Shown here in pieces: positions 1 through 9,826 of a DNA stretch of 64,000 nucleotides (positions within the stretch are counted from its first letter, which is position 1; every line of letters starts with the position of its first letter). A program made the position numbers and the translations under genes. The notes under the pieces are model-generated. The model saw only the letters and a program-made list of their open reading frames with translations, was not told the origin of the DNA and made no database searches. The stretch is taken from assembly GCA_013365325.1 (NCBI GenBank), contig JABVXV010000198.1, forward strand, positions 51,898 to 115,897, written 5' to 3'. This stretch comes from Dipetalonema caudispina (taxonomy: Eukaryota; Nematoda; Chromadorea; Rhabditida; Onchocercidae).

Positions 1-111
1 TTTCTTTAAAAATTTTTATAGATTGCTTGAATTCCTTATCCCAAGGTTGCCTGACTCTAAGCTTTCATCGTTAATTTTCATACAGAAAAATTAATAGAAA
101 TCTGAAAGTAC

Positions 112-760
112 CATTCCAATCACTTTTGCTTCCACACAGTTCGGATCAGATTTTTTGCGTCGTACAGTTGCAACACAAAGTACTGTGCCGGTACCACCGA
201 ACGACTTCTCGGCGGATCCTCGTTCCGATACCAAAGCATTTGCGTAGAGATTTCTCGGGTGATGTCGCAGTTCGAGTGGACGACCAGCAAAGTGATTCTG
301 CAGAGACAAATAAGTTTTATGATTATTAGGAGTTGAATAATACATATTAGAATTACTAATGCCTTGCATAGAACATTCGAATAGGTATTACAAGACTTCG
401 ACAGCGAGTAGTACTAAATCGAATACGACGATAACGAGTAATAGAATGAGCAAAATTTAAAGCTATTTCAGCATACTTTCATCTGTCATGAGTATAAAAA
501 AAAAAATGATATCGACCAGAGACATTAAATGTTACATTTTCAGATTTGAATACACAGTGATATATCTTCAATACGAATAATACCAGGCAAGAGATTATTT
601 GAAACTATCAATTAATTTTTTTTTTTTTTCTTCCACTTACCATGCTAAGAGTTTGAGCACCGCCCAAAGTTTCAATTGCCTTTTCAGCATTTCTCACTAT
701 TCCAGGATATGCTACAACTACATATTCCGGTAACTTCTCCGTACTTGTTGATGGCCACAT
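112..760 (-). CDS. GTF3C5: TFIIIC subunit 5 (GTF3C5-like), 5' part, runs off the left edge
   Basis: General transcription factor 3C subunit 5 is part of TFIIIC, which binds internal promoters of tRNA genes for RNA polymerase III. Two minus-strand exons are visible. Exon 1 (760 down to 641, 40 codons) begins MWPST and carries the family's N-terminal YPGIVRN...LGG motif; it ends at a GTAAGT donor. Exon 2 (297 down to about 112) follows a CTGCAG acceptor in phase 0 and continues with RPLELRHHPRN and AKVIGMV. This matches the order in human GTF3C5: YPG..., LGG, LELRFRPKDP, then ILGI. An acceptor-like TTACAG lies 5 nt upstream of the start codon, so the mRNA is probably trans-spliced. The exon 2 donor (GTACTT, about 110) is a choice: reading on meets a TAA at 88-90. 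The DNA-binding and C-terminal parts lie outside the window. Identification is from remembered family motifs. Confidence 0.8.
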
Positions 761-765
761 TTCCT

Positions 766-1492
766 GTAATACAATAATGCAACAATTGAAAATTGATTTT
801 CCGAGATAAAACAGATAATATTACGCAAAATAAAATATGCAAATGTGAGACTGTTAAGTAAAATTGAAAATTACTAGCAGTATTTATTAGGAATGGTATC
901 GTAACCTGATTTATCTTAATCCTTGAAACCGATTTATTAGTCCAGAGAACATTACATACCATATACCACCATATTACCTTTCATATAACGATGAAATCAC
1001 GCACTCAGTTAAATTTCTGAACCTTCCGCTTTATGTTACTGCATGCAGCAAACATGCAGTATGAATGCATGCAGCAAAGCGTGAAACGATCAATTGCATG
1101 CAACATGCTGTTTTATTTGTGAAACAACAAAAAAAAAAAAAAAGTAACTGTAAGAGAAAAACAGAAATAATGAGCAAGAAGATCGAAGGTTTTTTGAAGA
1201 GAGGAAAAGAATGAGTAAGAAAATAGTGTGTATGTATGTGTTATAATTAGAGCAGTGATTGAGAGTAAGAAAGATTTGTTGTAATTGCGAGAAACGGTAG
1301 AGATTGATAAGATTCAAATGGAGGCATATTCTATTTGGTTAGTGGTGGGATTTACAGAGCACTTAAAATTGATTCTATGGAAAGGTCATCTTAATTTATT
1401 CTTAATTCTTGTTATTATTATTATTATTAACATTATTATTATTATTATTATCATTATTATCATTATTATTATTATTGTGATAATTGTTCTTA

Positions 1493-1523
<31 letters not shown>

Positions 1524-1591
1524 AGAAGTAGCAGTTGTCGTTTAACTATTTGGATAATATTGATTACTTTTTTTTCTTGTATTTATTGCAG
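766..1591. promoter_or_regulatory. Divergent intergenic region between GTF3C5 and GNA1
   Basis: The two genes point away from each other, so this 0.8-kb stretch must hold both 5' regions. It contains a cluster of TGCATGCA palindromes (about 1040-1105) and a long ATT microsatellite (about 1408-1527). The longest open frames here come from the microsatellite and low-complexity sequence; I see no coding exon. An acceptor-like TTTATTGCAG ends at 1591, just before the GNA1 5' UTR. Confidence 0.4.
1408..1527. repeat. (ATT)n microsatellite, imperfect
   Basis: About 120 nt of ATT trinucleotide units interrupted by AAC, ATC and GTG changes. It lies in the divergent GTF3C5/GNA1 intergenic region and produces a spurious poly-isoleucine frame. 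Confidence 0.9.
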
Positions 1592-1614
1592 ATTAATTAA
1601 CAATTTATGCTAGC

Positions 1615-3172
1615 ATGATGGATTTGAAAAATACAGGATTAGATAGTATAAAAGGAGCTGATCATAACAAGAATTTATCAAGCACGAAAGGTTATCTGTT
1701 TTATTTTTTTTACTTTTTACCACATAATGATTTTTTGATAGGTAAAGAGTTTGCAAAAATTTCCGTAAATTGTATCTGTTGTTGTGTTTATGAGTAAATC
1801 GTAATATTTGGAAATGTTTTGTTTCCATTTCAAATGATGGATGAGATTCTTTGCTCAAGCTAGAAATTTAGTGTCAACAAACTTTAAGTGGAATAAGCTA
1901 CTTTTAAAAATCGTTATAATGGTTAAGACTGAATGGAATCCAGTCCGAGTTAATTGAGTTTCTTTAGAATTTTTTTTACAGATTACAAAACAATATTTGC
2001 TGAAAGTTTTTTGGATTTCATCCATTTACAAGGACTACCAAAAGTACCGGAAGGTTATCGTTTGCGACCGTTGATGACAACCGACTATCATCGCGGTTAT
2101 ATGGAATTGTTATCGCAGCTTACCGTTGTTGGTGATGTTACCGAGGAAATGTTCCTTCATCGGTGAGTGATTAATAATGATTCCAGGTTTAGTTTCACGA
2201 CTGTTTATTGATCTTATGTTGTTTTCAAGAAGTTTTTGCGAGGAATTCTTTGGTAGATATTGGTTTCAGGACAAATATTTCAGGTTTTTTCGTGGACCAT
2301 TTTAGCTATTCATATGTTCTGTGATAGTTGTCTTATAACATCAACTTGTATTTTATCATGGGACTAGAGTGTAAATTGCAGATTCAGCTTGATGCGCGAT
2401 ATGTCACCTCCTGCGTATTATATTATCGTCATTGAGCATAAAGAGTGAGTTTCTCAAGACAGGTTAATTACATAAGATTTTTCTAGATAAGAGAATGTAA
2501 CAGAATTTCATTCTCAATGAAATAAATTTCACGTATTTCTTTTACCCTTTCTGACATAGACAACTTGTCTTGGTATGTAATGACATAGATTGGAAAGTGA
2601 TAAAATCCATTATATTTCGCGGGAATTTCAAAGAGACCTGCAGTGTCATACATCGTCTAGTGAAGTTCGGTGATCTAAATTTCCAGAATTAAGGATCATG
2701 CACCTCTTGTAAAAGTTAAAAGAAAGTTAGAAAGGGGTTGAATATAAAAGATATTTTCTCGGGTCAACATGCATCATTGTTAAGATATTGCATTATTGAT
2801 ACTTGCTGCTGGAACGGAACAAAGGGGAAAAATGAGAAAAGAGATTCATTCTTGCCCACAATTAATGATTGATTAATGAATTAGAACATTATTTTTAGAA
2901 TGAAACGAGTAGTGGCATCAGCAACACTTGTTTTGGAATGGAAATTTATCCATGATACTGGATGCCGGGGTCGTATTGAAGATGTTGTTGTGGATAAAAG
3001 CGTTCGCGGACAACATTTCGGGATGTTACTTAACCAACATTTGGTAGCACTGGCACGATTTATTGGTGTTTATAAGTTATCACTGGAATGTAAGGATGAA
3101 TTGGTGTCGTTTTACGAACAGTTTGGATTCAAAAAAGATGAGGGAAATAATTTTCTAGTTCAAAAATTTTGA
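1615..3172 (+). CDS. GNA1: Glucosamine-6-phosphate N-acetyltransferase (GNA1)
   Basis: This enzyme acetylates glucosamine-6-phosphate with acetyl-CoA, an essential step to UDP-GlcNAc and so to chitin (eggshell, microfilarial sheath) and glycoproteins. Four exons close in phase: 1615-1690, 1982-2162, 2382-2444, 2899-3172, giving 197 residues. The GNAT fold is clear: RLRPL near the N-terminus, LLSQLT, VVASATLVLE, KFIH, RGRIEDVVV, the acetyl-CoA loop R-G-Q-H-F-G, YKLSLEC and the final FYEQFGF. All are in the same order as in human and C. elegans GNA proteins, and length is close to the family's. Two ATGs stand in tandem at 1615 and 1618, 23 nt after an acceptor-like TTGCAG, which suggests trans-splicing. 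AATAAA at 3303-3308 is a likely polyadenylation signal. The N-terminal 30 residues are not conserved. Confidence 0.95.
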
Positions 3173-4289
3173 ATTTGACTTGAATTGGTTGAAGTAATTA
3201 CAGATGAAAATTTGGATTCAAATTTTAAGTTCGCTTTGTTTTGAATTTTTGGTTTTGTTATTTGGACTCTTTCTTTTTTCATGAAATCTGTAAAAACATG
3301 TTAATAAAGTTGGAAAAAGTGGAGAAGAGATACGCGACAAAGTGGAAAGAGAAGAGAGAAGTGGCCAAAAATAACTGTTGTAGTATTCATAGTCTTCATG
3401 GTTGTCGAAGTGTTGTTTCATATTTTGCTGTTTACTGTTCTCTGTGCTCTTTTCATCTGGTAACATATTTTCTTTCAGGAAGGTCTTTTATCCATCAGCA
3501 TAGATAAAACATATTTAGTCGGTTCTATTTTATTGAATACTAAATAGCCGTCATATTCATGATGTAATAATTTGTAAATTGCTTTATTCTCTTTCTTTCT
3601 GTCGGCCTTGCTCAGTTCAAATTTCACTCTTGCAGGTTTGATTTCCATAGTAATGATTCGTTAAAGAGTGTTTGTAAAGTGTTATTTTTCATAATAAGAT
3701 TTAGTCATGATTGAATGTTTAAGTTTTTTTGCCAGTTTTTTTCTTGTTCCTTCATTGTAATAAATTTTTTTGTCTCTATCACATTCCTTTATCCTTATTT
3801 CTGGGTTTTGAAAACCTGATAGCAATTTTTACAGGAAGATTTAACTATGATTAAATGAATAAGGCATATTTTTGTCTGGTTCTTGAGATCGTATTTTTGA
3901 GATATATCAAGGAGAGGTGATATTTTTTGCTTTTCCTGTTATTCTCTTAGGCTTATGGATCTTGGAACCATTTTTTGTGGTTAGGCGTAACATACTAATA
4001 ATTTTTTTCCTGGCAGTTCTTGAATGGTGCATTAATTAAATGTTGCACTATTGAGGAATCAGAAGGCCAAATATCGTATTTCAAGAAGACTACTATCTAT
4101 TAGGAAAAGTGAATGATCGATTACCGAATTCTCTTGAAGACTGATGTCGCAACTATAATTGAAATTGCAAGGTGAGAAATAACAGGGAATGAGCATTTTA
4201 TGTATCATTTATATCTCTGCTGAATTCGTTCCTTTCAATCGACCAGACAAAATTATGTAGGTGATAATTTTAGCTGTATATTATTGTAG
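3173..4289 (+). other. 3' UTR and intergenic region after GNA1
   Basis: The first part is the GNA1 3' UTR with AATAAA at 3303. The rest is AT-rich. A short open stretch from an ATG at about 4114, ending in AAG before GTGAGA (about 4173), looks exon-like but I could not connect it in frame to anything downstream. No other gene is supported. Confidence 0.4.
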
Positions 4290-4312
4290 ATTGAAAGTCG
4301 TCAACTCATGAA

Positions 4313-4836
4313 ATGTCGCGTGTGCCATTTCTCGCTTCTCTTGATTACAATTTAAATAAACGTGATAAGGATTGGATTTCTCATCAATTACCAAAGGTAA
4401 TCGTTATTGTAGAGTTGGTGAAAAACTAGCTTCACAAAATACATAGAAAGATATTGGATTGGACTAAGGACAAATTAATTAGAGTGTAAAGTATTGGTTA
4501 TGTGCAGATTTTTCAAAAACTCATTGTTGATAAGTGGCTAATTCAGAAATCTGTTAATAGTTAGTTTGTTGAGGCATTCATTTCTAGCACATTTCATTCA
4601 TAAAAATGCTGTGGGGCATTGGTCAATTCGATTTGTTTTGCTAAATATGAGAATTAAGCTTTATGGATTTCTATTTTAATTTTGTATAGCAATTCATAAA
4701 GTGGAGAAATAACCATGCTGTGAATATTATGCACGTAGATTTCATGAAAAGAGTGGTGAAAAGATTTTATTATCCTTACTATATGGGTGCATTTTGCGCT
4801 TACTTATACTCCACAGCACAATTAGCTGAGTATTAG
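4313..4836 (+). CDS. Small 76-residue protein, unnamed
   Basis: Two exons close in phase 0: 4313-4396 (28 codons, ending CCAAAG before GTAATC) and 4690-4836 (48 residues plus TAG), after a TTTTGTATAG acceptor. The protein starts MSRVPFLASLDYN, has a basic middle (KRDKDW, FIKWRNN, MKRVVKR) and an aromatic, weakly hydrophobic C-terminal stretch (FYYPYYMGAFCAYLY) that could be one short membrane segment. An acceptor-like ATTGTAG lies 23 nt before the ATG. The size, basic charge and single membrane-like segment resemble accessory subunits of mitochondrial membrane complexes, but I do not recognise the family and give no function. Only about 130 nt separate its stop from the next acceptor, a typical nematode operon spacing. 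Confidence 0.62.
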
Positions 4837-4970
4837 GTGCATCGTACATGAATAAAATAGCATTCGATAAAGACATTTTCTGTAAAATTCAACGAAAATA
4901 ACGAAAATCAGTCAAAACTGATTAGTTCAGTTCAATCAGATTTGTAAAAGCTTGTGCTTTTCTTAGATAC

Positions 4971-5266
4971 ATGTGACGTATTGAATTAAATATTCGTCTA
5001 TTTGAGGAGAGCATTGAAATACCCCGTGAACATCTACCTGATCCAGAAACTGAAAATCTTCCATCAAGCGTCAGTTTTCGTCAAGTATGTTTTCATTAAT
5101 TCATCTCTTAGATCACTATATATCTTTTTTTCCCTGTTGCTTTGCTTCAGCGTTCTTTTTAAATGTTGGTTTATTCCAGGAATCAACGGCCGAGTTGGAG
5201 AAGCGTTGGACTGATACAGGAATTGATCGTATATTCTTGAACCGTCCAAGACCACCACGTATTTAA
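4971..5266 (+). CDS. Small two-exon gene with TGA as codon 2 (possibly inactive or mis-sequenced)
   Basis: Exons 4971-5084 and 5180-5266 join in phase 0 through GTATGT and TTATTCCAG. After the start they read RIELNIRLFEESIEIP..., then ESTAELEKRW and a C-terminal FLNRPRPPRI and TAA; codon choice and composition look like real protein. An acceptor-like TTTTCTTAG ends at 4966, and the only in-frame ATG (4971) is followed at once by TGA (4974-4976). Without that stop the product would be about 66 residues. Possible explanations are a sequencing error, a recent nonsense change, a non-AUG start, or recoding. No family recognised. It sits 130 nt after the previous gene and 39 nt before BORCS5. Confidence 0.5.
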
Positions 5267-5305
5267 AAATTATTTCTCGAAATTATTTTGCTGTATATTT
5301 GGAAT

Positions 5306-6876
5306 ATGGGTAATGGGCAGAGCAGTAGTGACACTAACGTTCCTTCATCGCATTCATTTTTGTCGAATAAAACATCAAGTGCAAAAACGAAAAGCAAAGT
5401 AATTGTTGTAAAGCAAAGAACAAATGCGGTAGGCTCGTCATGTTCCAAGAATGATGACATGATAAAACGTTTCCTGGTAAGTAGTTTTTCTAAAATTTCC
5501 AATCCTGTTGTATATTTTGAATATACTCAGTGCAAAATTTGCTGACATGTTCCTATATGTACTTAATAAACACTCGAACTTCCATCCATTGTGTAGCTCA
5601 TTGTTGCAAAAAATTATTTGTTTTTCAGGAAATCCCAAAATTTTATCCGATTTTGAAAAGTTCGCTGAATCAGCCAGGTTTACGTGATCCGCCGGAAGCA
5701 ATATTCAAAATTAATGCTCGCCCAGTGTTAAAATTTGCCTATCGTTTACAAGAACATTTGTCACGATGTGCTAGTATTGTGGCTGTGGAACAAGAATCGC
5801 TGGCAAATTCAATGAAAGATGTTAGCCTATCTGCTTTACTTTGGGAAATCAAGATTTTTTCGACATAATGAACTGAAGATCGAGCTTTACTAACAAGTAA
5901 TTCACAGTTGTGTTCAGTAACAAATGGGAGATTTGAGGAGGAAAAAAGAGAAAAAAGTGTCACTTCACATTTTAATAGAGAGATTTTTGTTCAGTAAACA
6001 GTGGAAAAATCTTTTGTTCTTATCTACAGCAGAAAAGATACTTAGGCGGAGAGGACCATTATTTAAAAAATGTGACCGCATTTTCATATATTTCGAACCA
6101 ACAACAACCTAAGAAGTATGTTTTAATGGCTTAGCGAAGAGTTACTTAAAGTCATTCTTAGGAAGTTTCATGTCGCATATCTGGGAAGATCATTGTGTAG
6201 CTTTCAGATGGATCGTGATATTGCACTCTTATTAGTACAGTTTGGTGACCGAAAGAGATCGATGGACCGTTTTCAGAATTATTTGGAAAAAATTAGCGAC
6301 TTACAAGCACATATTTCGAATTTGCAAGTAATACCACATTTCTTTTGTTTTTGTTGAAATTTCATATGTATGCTTTATTCCAAAACGCTAATATGAAAGA
6401 TTTTATAAAATAAATGCTGACTTCCTTTCAGTCAGATCTTGACTTGTATCGGTCCCACTGTGGGGTGGTTCTGCTGAGTACCTGGGGGCTTGGGAGTGCT
6501 CTGAACAGATGTCTTCCAGTATATTGCTCAGCAGGATTATTCTATTAACGTTTTGAAAGCTATGGTAGCTTTTACAAGATAACAATTTACTCGTGCTGAT
6601 AGGATTATCTATCTAATACAATTCTAGTTTCAGTTTCTTTTCCAAGATCTAATACCAACGATTGAGACTCTAAATGAAATTCTACCGGAACAAAAGCGGC
6701 TGCCATTACTGAATATCGATTGTCTTGTAAATTCTACAAAATATTCATCAGAGGAAAATCACAATGAAATTACTCGAGAAACTGAAAGTAATACCTATTC
6801 AATGGATAATAATCAAGATGATTTGCGTATCAAGCCTGTTGATGAGGTGGCCGTAGTTGACAGAAATAATGTCTGA
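5306..6876 (+). CDS. BORCS5: BORC complex subunit 5 (myrlysin, SAM-4-like)
   Basis: BORCS5 anchors the BORC complex to lysosomes through N-myristoylation and recruits the small GTPase ARL8 for kinesin-driven transport; the C. elegans homologue SAM-4 acts in synaptic-vesicle precursor transport. Four exons close in phase 0: 5306-5476, 5629-5820, 6208-6327, 6634-6876, giving 241 residues. The start MGNGQSSSD fits the N-myristoylation pattern (Gly2, Ser6). The conserved core is visible: EIPKFYPILKSSL, YRLQEHLSRCA, EQESL, the helix around MDRDIALL, and PTIETLNEILPEQKRL, in the same order as human BORCS5. The C-terminal 50 residues are acidic and Asn-rich and extend beyond the human length (196). 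No AG dinucleotide exists between the upstream gene's stop and this ATG, so the start cannot be reached by local trans-splicing. Confidence 0.9.
6425..6580. ncRNA. Candidate structured RNA in BORCS5 intron 3
   Basis: A patch clearly richer in G and C than its surroundings lies wholly inside intron 3. It has a hairpin AGTCA/TGACT (6430-6444), a CCCA/TGGG hairpin (6454-6464), a long stem CTGCTGAG (6471-6478) with CTCAGCAG (6527-6534) extendable by wobble pairs, an inner stem TTGGGAG (6490-6496) with CTTCCAG (6513-6519), and a final hairpin AAAGCT/AGCTTT (6556-6572). An intronic snoRNA-like gene would fit, or a small folded mobile element. I recognise no defined family and cannot assign the strand. 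Confidence 0.35.
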
Positions 6877-7757
6877 TTCAGTAATTGAACTGCGTCATTA
6901 TAGTTTTTTTTCTCATGAAAGAAGCAAACAATCATTTGTGCTATTGCATTGTATTTTAGATTACTGCAAAGTTTTTTAGGACAAAATCCTGAAACTTAGA
7001 AAGGATTTAGTAAAATATTAAAATAAAGGACCTGAAACTTTAAGGATGTCTAGTTTATTTAGGTTATACTCCTGTATTGTCTTTAAGGAACTTTGAGCTT
7101 CTTTACGACAATATCTGATAGCGGTTTGTATTTTCTAGTTTTTGTCATTTATTCAAAAACACTTTTTTAATCAAATCTTTTGTTTTTCTAATCAAGTCAC
7201 TCTTTCATGTAATTATATTCTCAAAATAACATGGTTCTTGAGGTAAGCTAATATGGTTGTTCAGTACACTTACTCGTTATCTTTCACTTATTTTTATTGT
7301 TTTTCATCCTTATTATTGTTGTGTCTTCGATTTGATTATCTACTAATTCCAACATTTTTTGTATTTCTGAATCTGGAGGACACACCATATGTCATTTGTA
7401 CTGCTGGATCATTTTTGCTTTTGTCGAAATGTGAAATATAATGAAATTCATTATGGTGTTGTTGAGTTTCAAATTTATTAAACCAGGATGACCTTCTCAT
7501 CTTTCATGTTTACTCCATATTCTACAAAGAGGAAGATATCAGAAACGTATCACAAGGCAGTTTGATCTAATAAGGGCCGGGAAGTAAGAAGTATGGTGGA
7601 ATTTATTTATCTTGGAAATGATTATTTGTTTGATTTGAAATTGTGAAAGTTCTTCAGCTTTTTCAGAAGCTGACATTTTGCAGATACAAACGTCATAAAG
7701 TGAGATTTTTCGAGAGCTGACACTGAAGAGAATTCGGTGCTAGATAAATGGTCTGAT
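6877..7757 (+). other. Intergenic region and WASHC3 5' UTR
   Basis: AT-rich spacer with no supported exon. An acceptor-like ATTTTGCAG ends at 7683, which would make a 74-nt 5' UTR for the WASHC3 gene. The longest open frame here (about 7253-7441) is hydrophobic and T-rich and is not a convincing gene. Confidence 0.4.
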
Positions 7758-9792
7758 ATGAGCTTCGTCGACATGGATATCAATATGTTTCAGGTAAGTT
7801 TTCTGCAGTCAATTTGACATCACTGACTGGTTTGAAAATTACGTAACATTATATCAAGAAGTGAGCCAGAAATTTATCCACTTGATAGAGTTAAAAGTGA
7901 TAGAACGCATACTTACCGGAAGAGAAAGAAATGGAATTCCAGATGAAGCCGCTCGAGACGAAACAGATTGTTGCATTTGTTAATTATTTCATGGTAAGAA
8001 ATGTTCAGATGCTACAAGATTTTGTCTCTAATGTAGAGCGAAGAATTGTCGACATGGAAAAGCGTTTAAGTCGAGTGGAAGTGGAGTTGAAACTTTTGGA
8101 ACTTAAAGTAATCATTGAACTATTTTCCGCCGATATCGTTGTTGAAGTGGTAACTTGAGCTCCTTTATTCCTAAAGAAGTAGTCGGTGGTGCTAAAGATT
8201 TTTAGAAAATATGGAGCCGGTCTATCTTTTTTTACCGTAGTGATTTAAAAGTTAGCGAATATGATTAAGATTTGTTTTTAGTTAGACAGCGTGCCAGGCT
8301 TGCAAATCATAGATCCGAAGGCAATTGAGTCAACAGCGAAACAGCATGATGATGGTCCACTGTCTAACAAAGTTACGATGAAAGATACTCTAGAGGTTCA
8401 TTTTTCACTTCAGAATTGAGAGTTAATATTAAAAGATGCGATGAACCGCTGTTGTTGAGTTGATTTTATTTACATAATTGTTTTAATCACGCCGATATTC
8501 TTCTTCGTTTTCTGAGATCAGATTAGCAAATTTAAACAGAACGATTTTATTCTTTCTGGATCATTCGTTTTTCGAAGACGTATTTACTTTAAAAGTTATT
8601 ATTCTCATTGGAGTTCATCTTCTGATGATATTTGTGAATCCTTCAAAGACAAATACTTTTCAGGATAAAAAAGTTGAAGATGCAAAAGTAGTTAATTCCG
8701 AATTATGTACTTCTACTTCTATCGCTAGCGTTGAAAGGCCACACGAATCGATGGATTCGAAAGCGTCTACGAAACAAAATCGATGTCTTTACATTCGAGA
8801 TGATCCTCGTTATGCTATTTATTTCAAAATGCTTAAAATGGTTCGCCTTTGATTCTTGTTTTCTGTTTGGGACGAGTAAGACGTTTTTCATATGTAACTT
8901 TATTTGATCATACCGCAGTACATAGTTTTTGTAATTTGTAATACATTACTCATGTGCTTACGATACTGAGGACAGTTAGATTGTCGTTGAAACCTCAGTT
9001 GTAATGTTCGAGTTCTGATTTACTGTCTCTGTTTGCCATTCCTGAAAACTATTTATTGACCTGAGTCATATTCTGTTCTTTTTCATTACTGTTTCACAAT
9101 TCAGGGGGTACCTGAGTGTGCTGTAAAACAGAAAATGACGAGTCAGGGAATCGATACAGCAATTCTCAAGTATGTTAATTTTCAGTCTTTTTCTGACATA
9201 AGGAAATCTTTCCAATATGCATTCCATATGACATCATAATTATTTTACGATTATTATCATCCATAGACATCATATTACCTTGGATCAGTAAGGAAATGAC
9301 AGCAGCAGCAGAGTAATATGAAGTATGTCTCTATCTTTTAGAATGTTTCAACGAGTTTCCGTCGCTGATGTCAGTTGTTTTTTTGTACAAAGTAGGATTT
9401 TAAATACCAAATACTACTTCACATGTCGCCATCCCTTTGTATTTATTGCGACATTAAGAAGTTATTCTTTAACAACGAGTAGAATTGTCAACTAATGATT
9501 GATCAAGAAAAGAGTGAAAGCTACATAAGTCGTAGAAGTCAGATACTTTTCACAGACACTCCTGTATTTCCTGCAAAAATTGAGACAGTTCGAGACATTA
9601 CAACTTGTCGTGGAATAGATTAGGCAAATTTCTTTTGGAATTTTATAAAATTTGAACCAACTTCCAAATTTCTGCAGAACACCAGATGCGCTTTCTGACT
9701 TACCTGAAGATGCAATAGACAGCGTCGAGGACAAAGGATCGACAAGTGCTGATGACGACGATCAGAATTCCACATCTTCCAGTGATCGTTGA
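7758..9792 (+). CDS. WASHC3: WASH complex subunit 3 (CCDC53, DDL-1-like)
   Basis: WASHC3 is a coiled-coil subunit of the WASH complex, which activates Arp2/3 to build actin on endosomes for cargo sorting. The C. elegans homologue DDL-1 has also been linked to HSF-1 control and longevity. Six exons close in phase: 7758-7793, 7943-8107, 8282-8395, 8664-8840, 9105-9169, 9678-9792, giving 223 residues (human 194). Family features in order: KQIVAFVNYF near the N-terminus, a heptad-rich helix (VERRIVDMEKRLSRVEVELK), the SVPGL motif, a variable Ser/Thr-rich middle, then DDPRYAIYFKMLKMGVPECA and QKM-GID, and an acidic, Ser-rich tail. The middle is longer than in human. The start is the first ATG in phase with exon 2, 74 nt after a candidate trans-splice acceptor. 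Confidence 0.93.
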
Positions 9793-9826
9793 TTAAGAGC
9801 TATAAATTGTAAATCCGTGTAAATTA

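Noticed and set aside
126..329. Plus-strand 67-codon frame
   Set aside because: Antisense shadow of the GTF3C5-like exon 2, which has clear family motifs.
1285..1545. Poly-isoleucine open frame
   Set aside because: Produced by the ATT microsatellite.
3218..3507. Overlapping frames on both strands after GNA1
   Set aside because: Lie in the GNA1 3' UTR around its polyadenylation signal; low-complexity composition.
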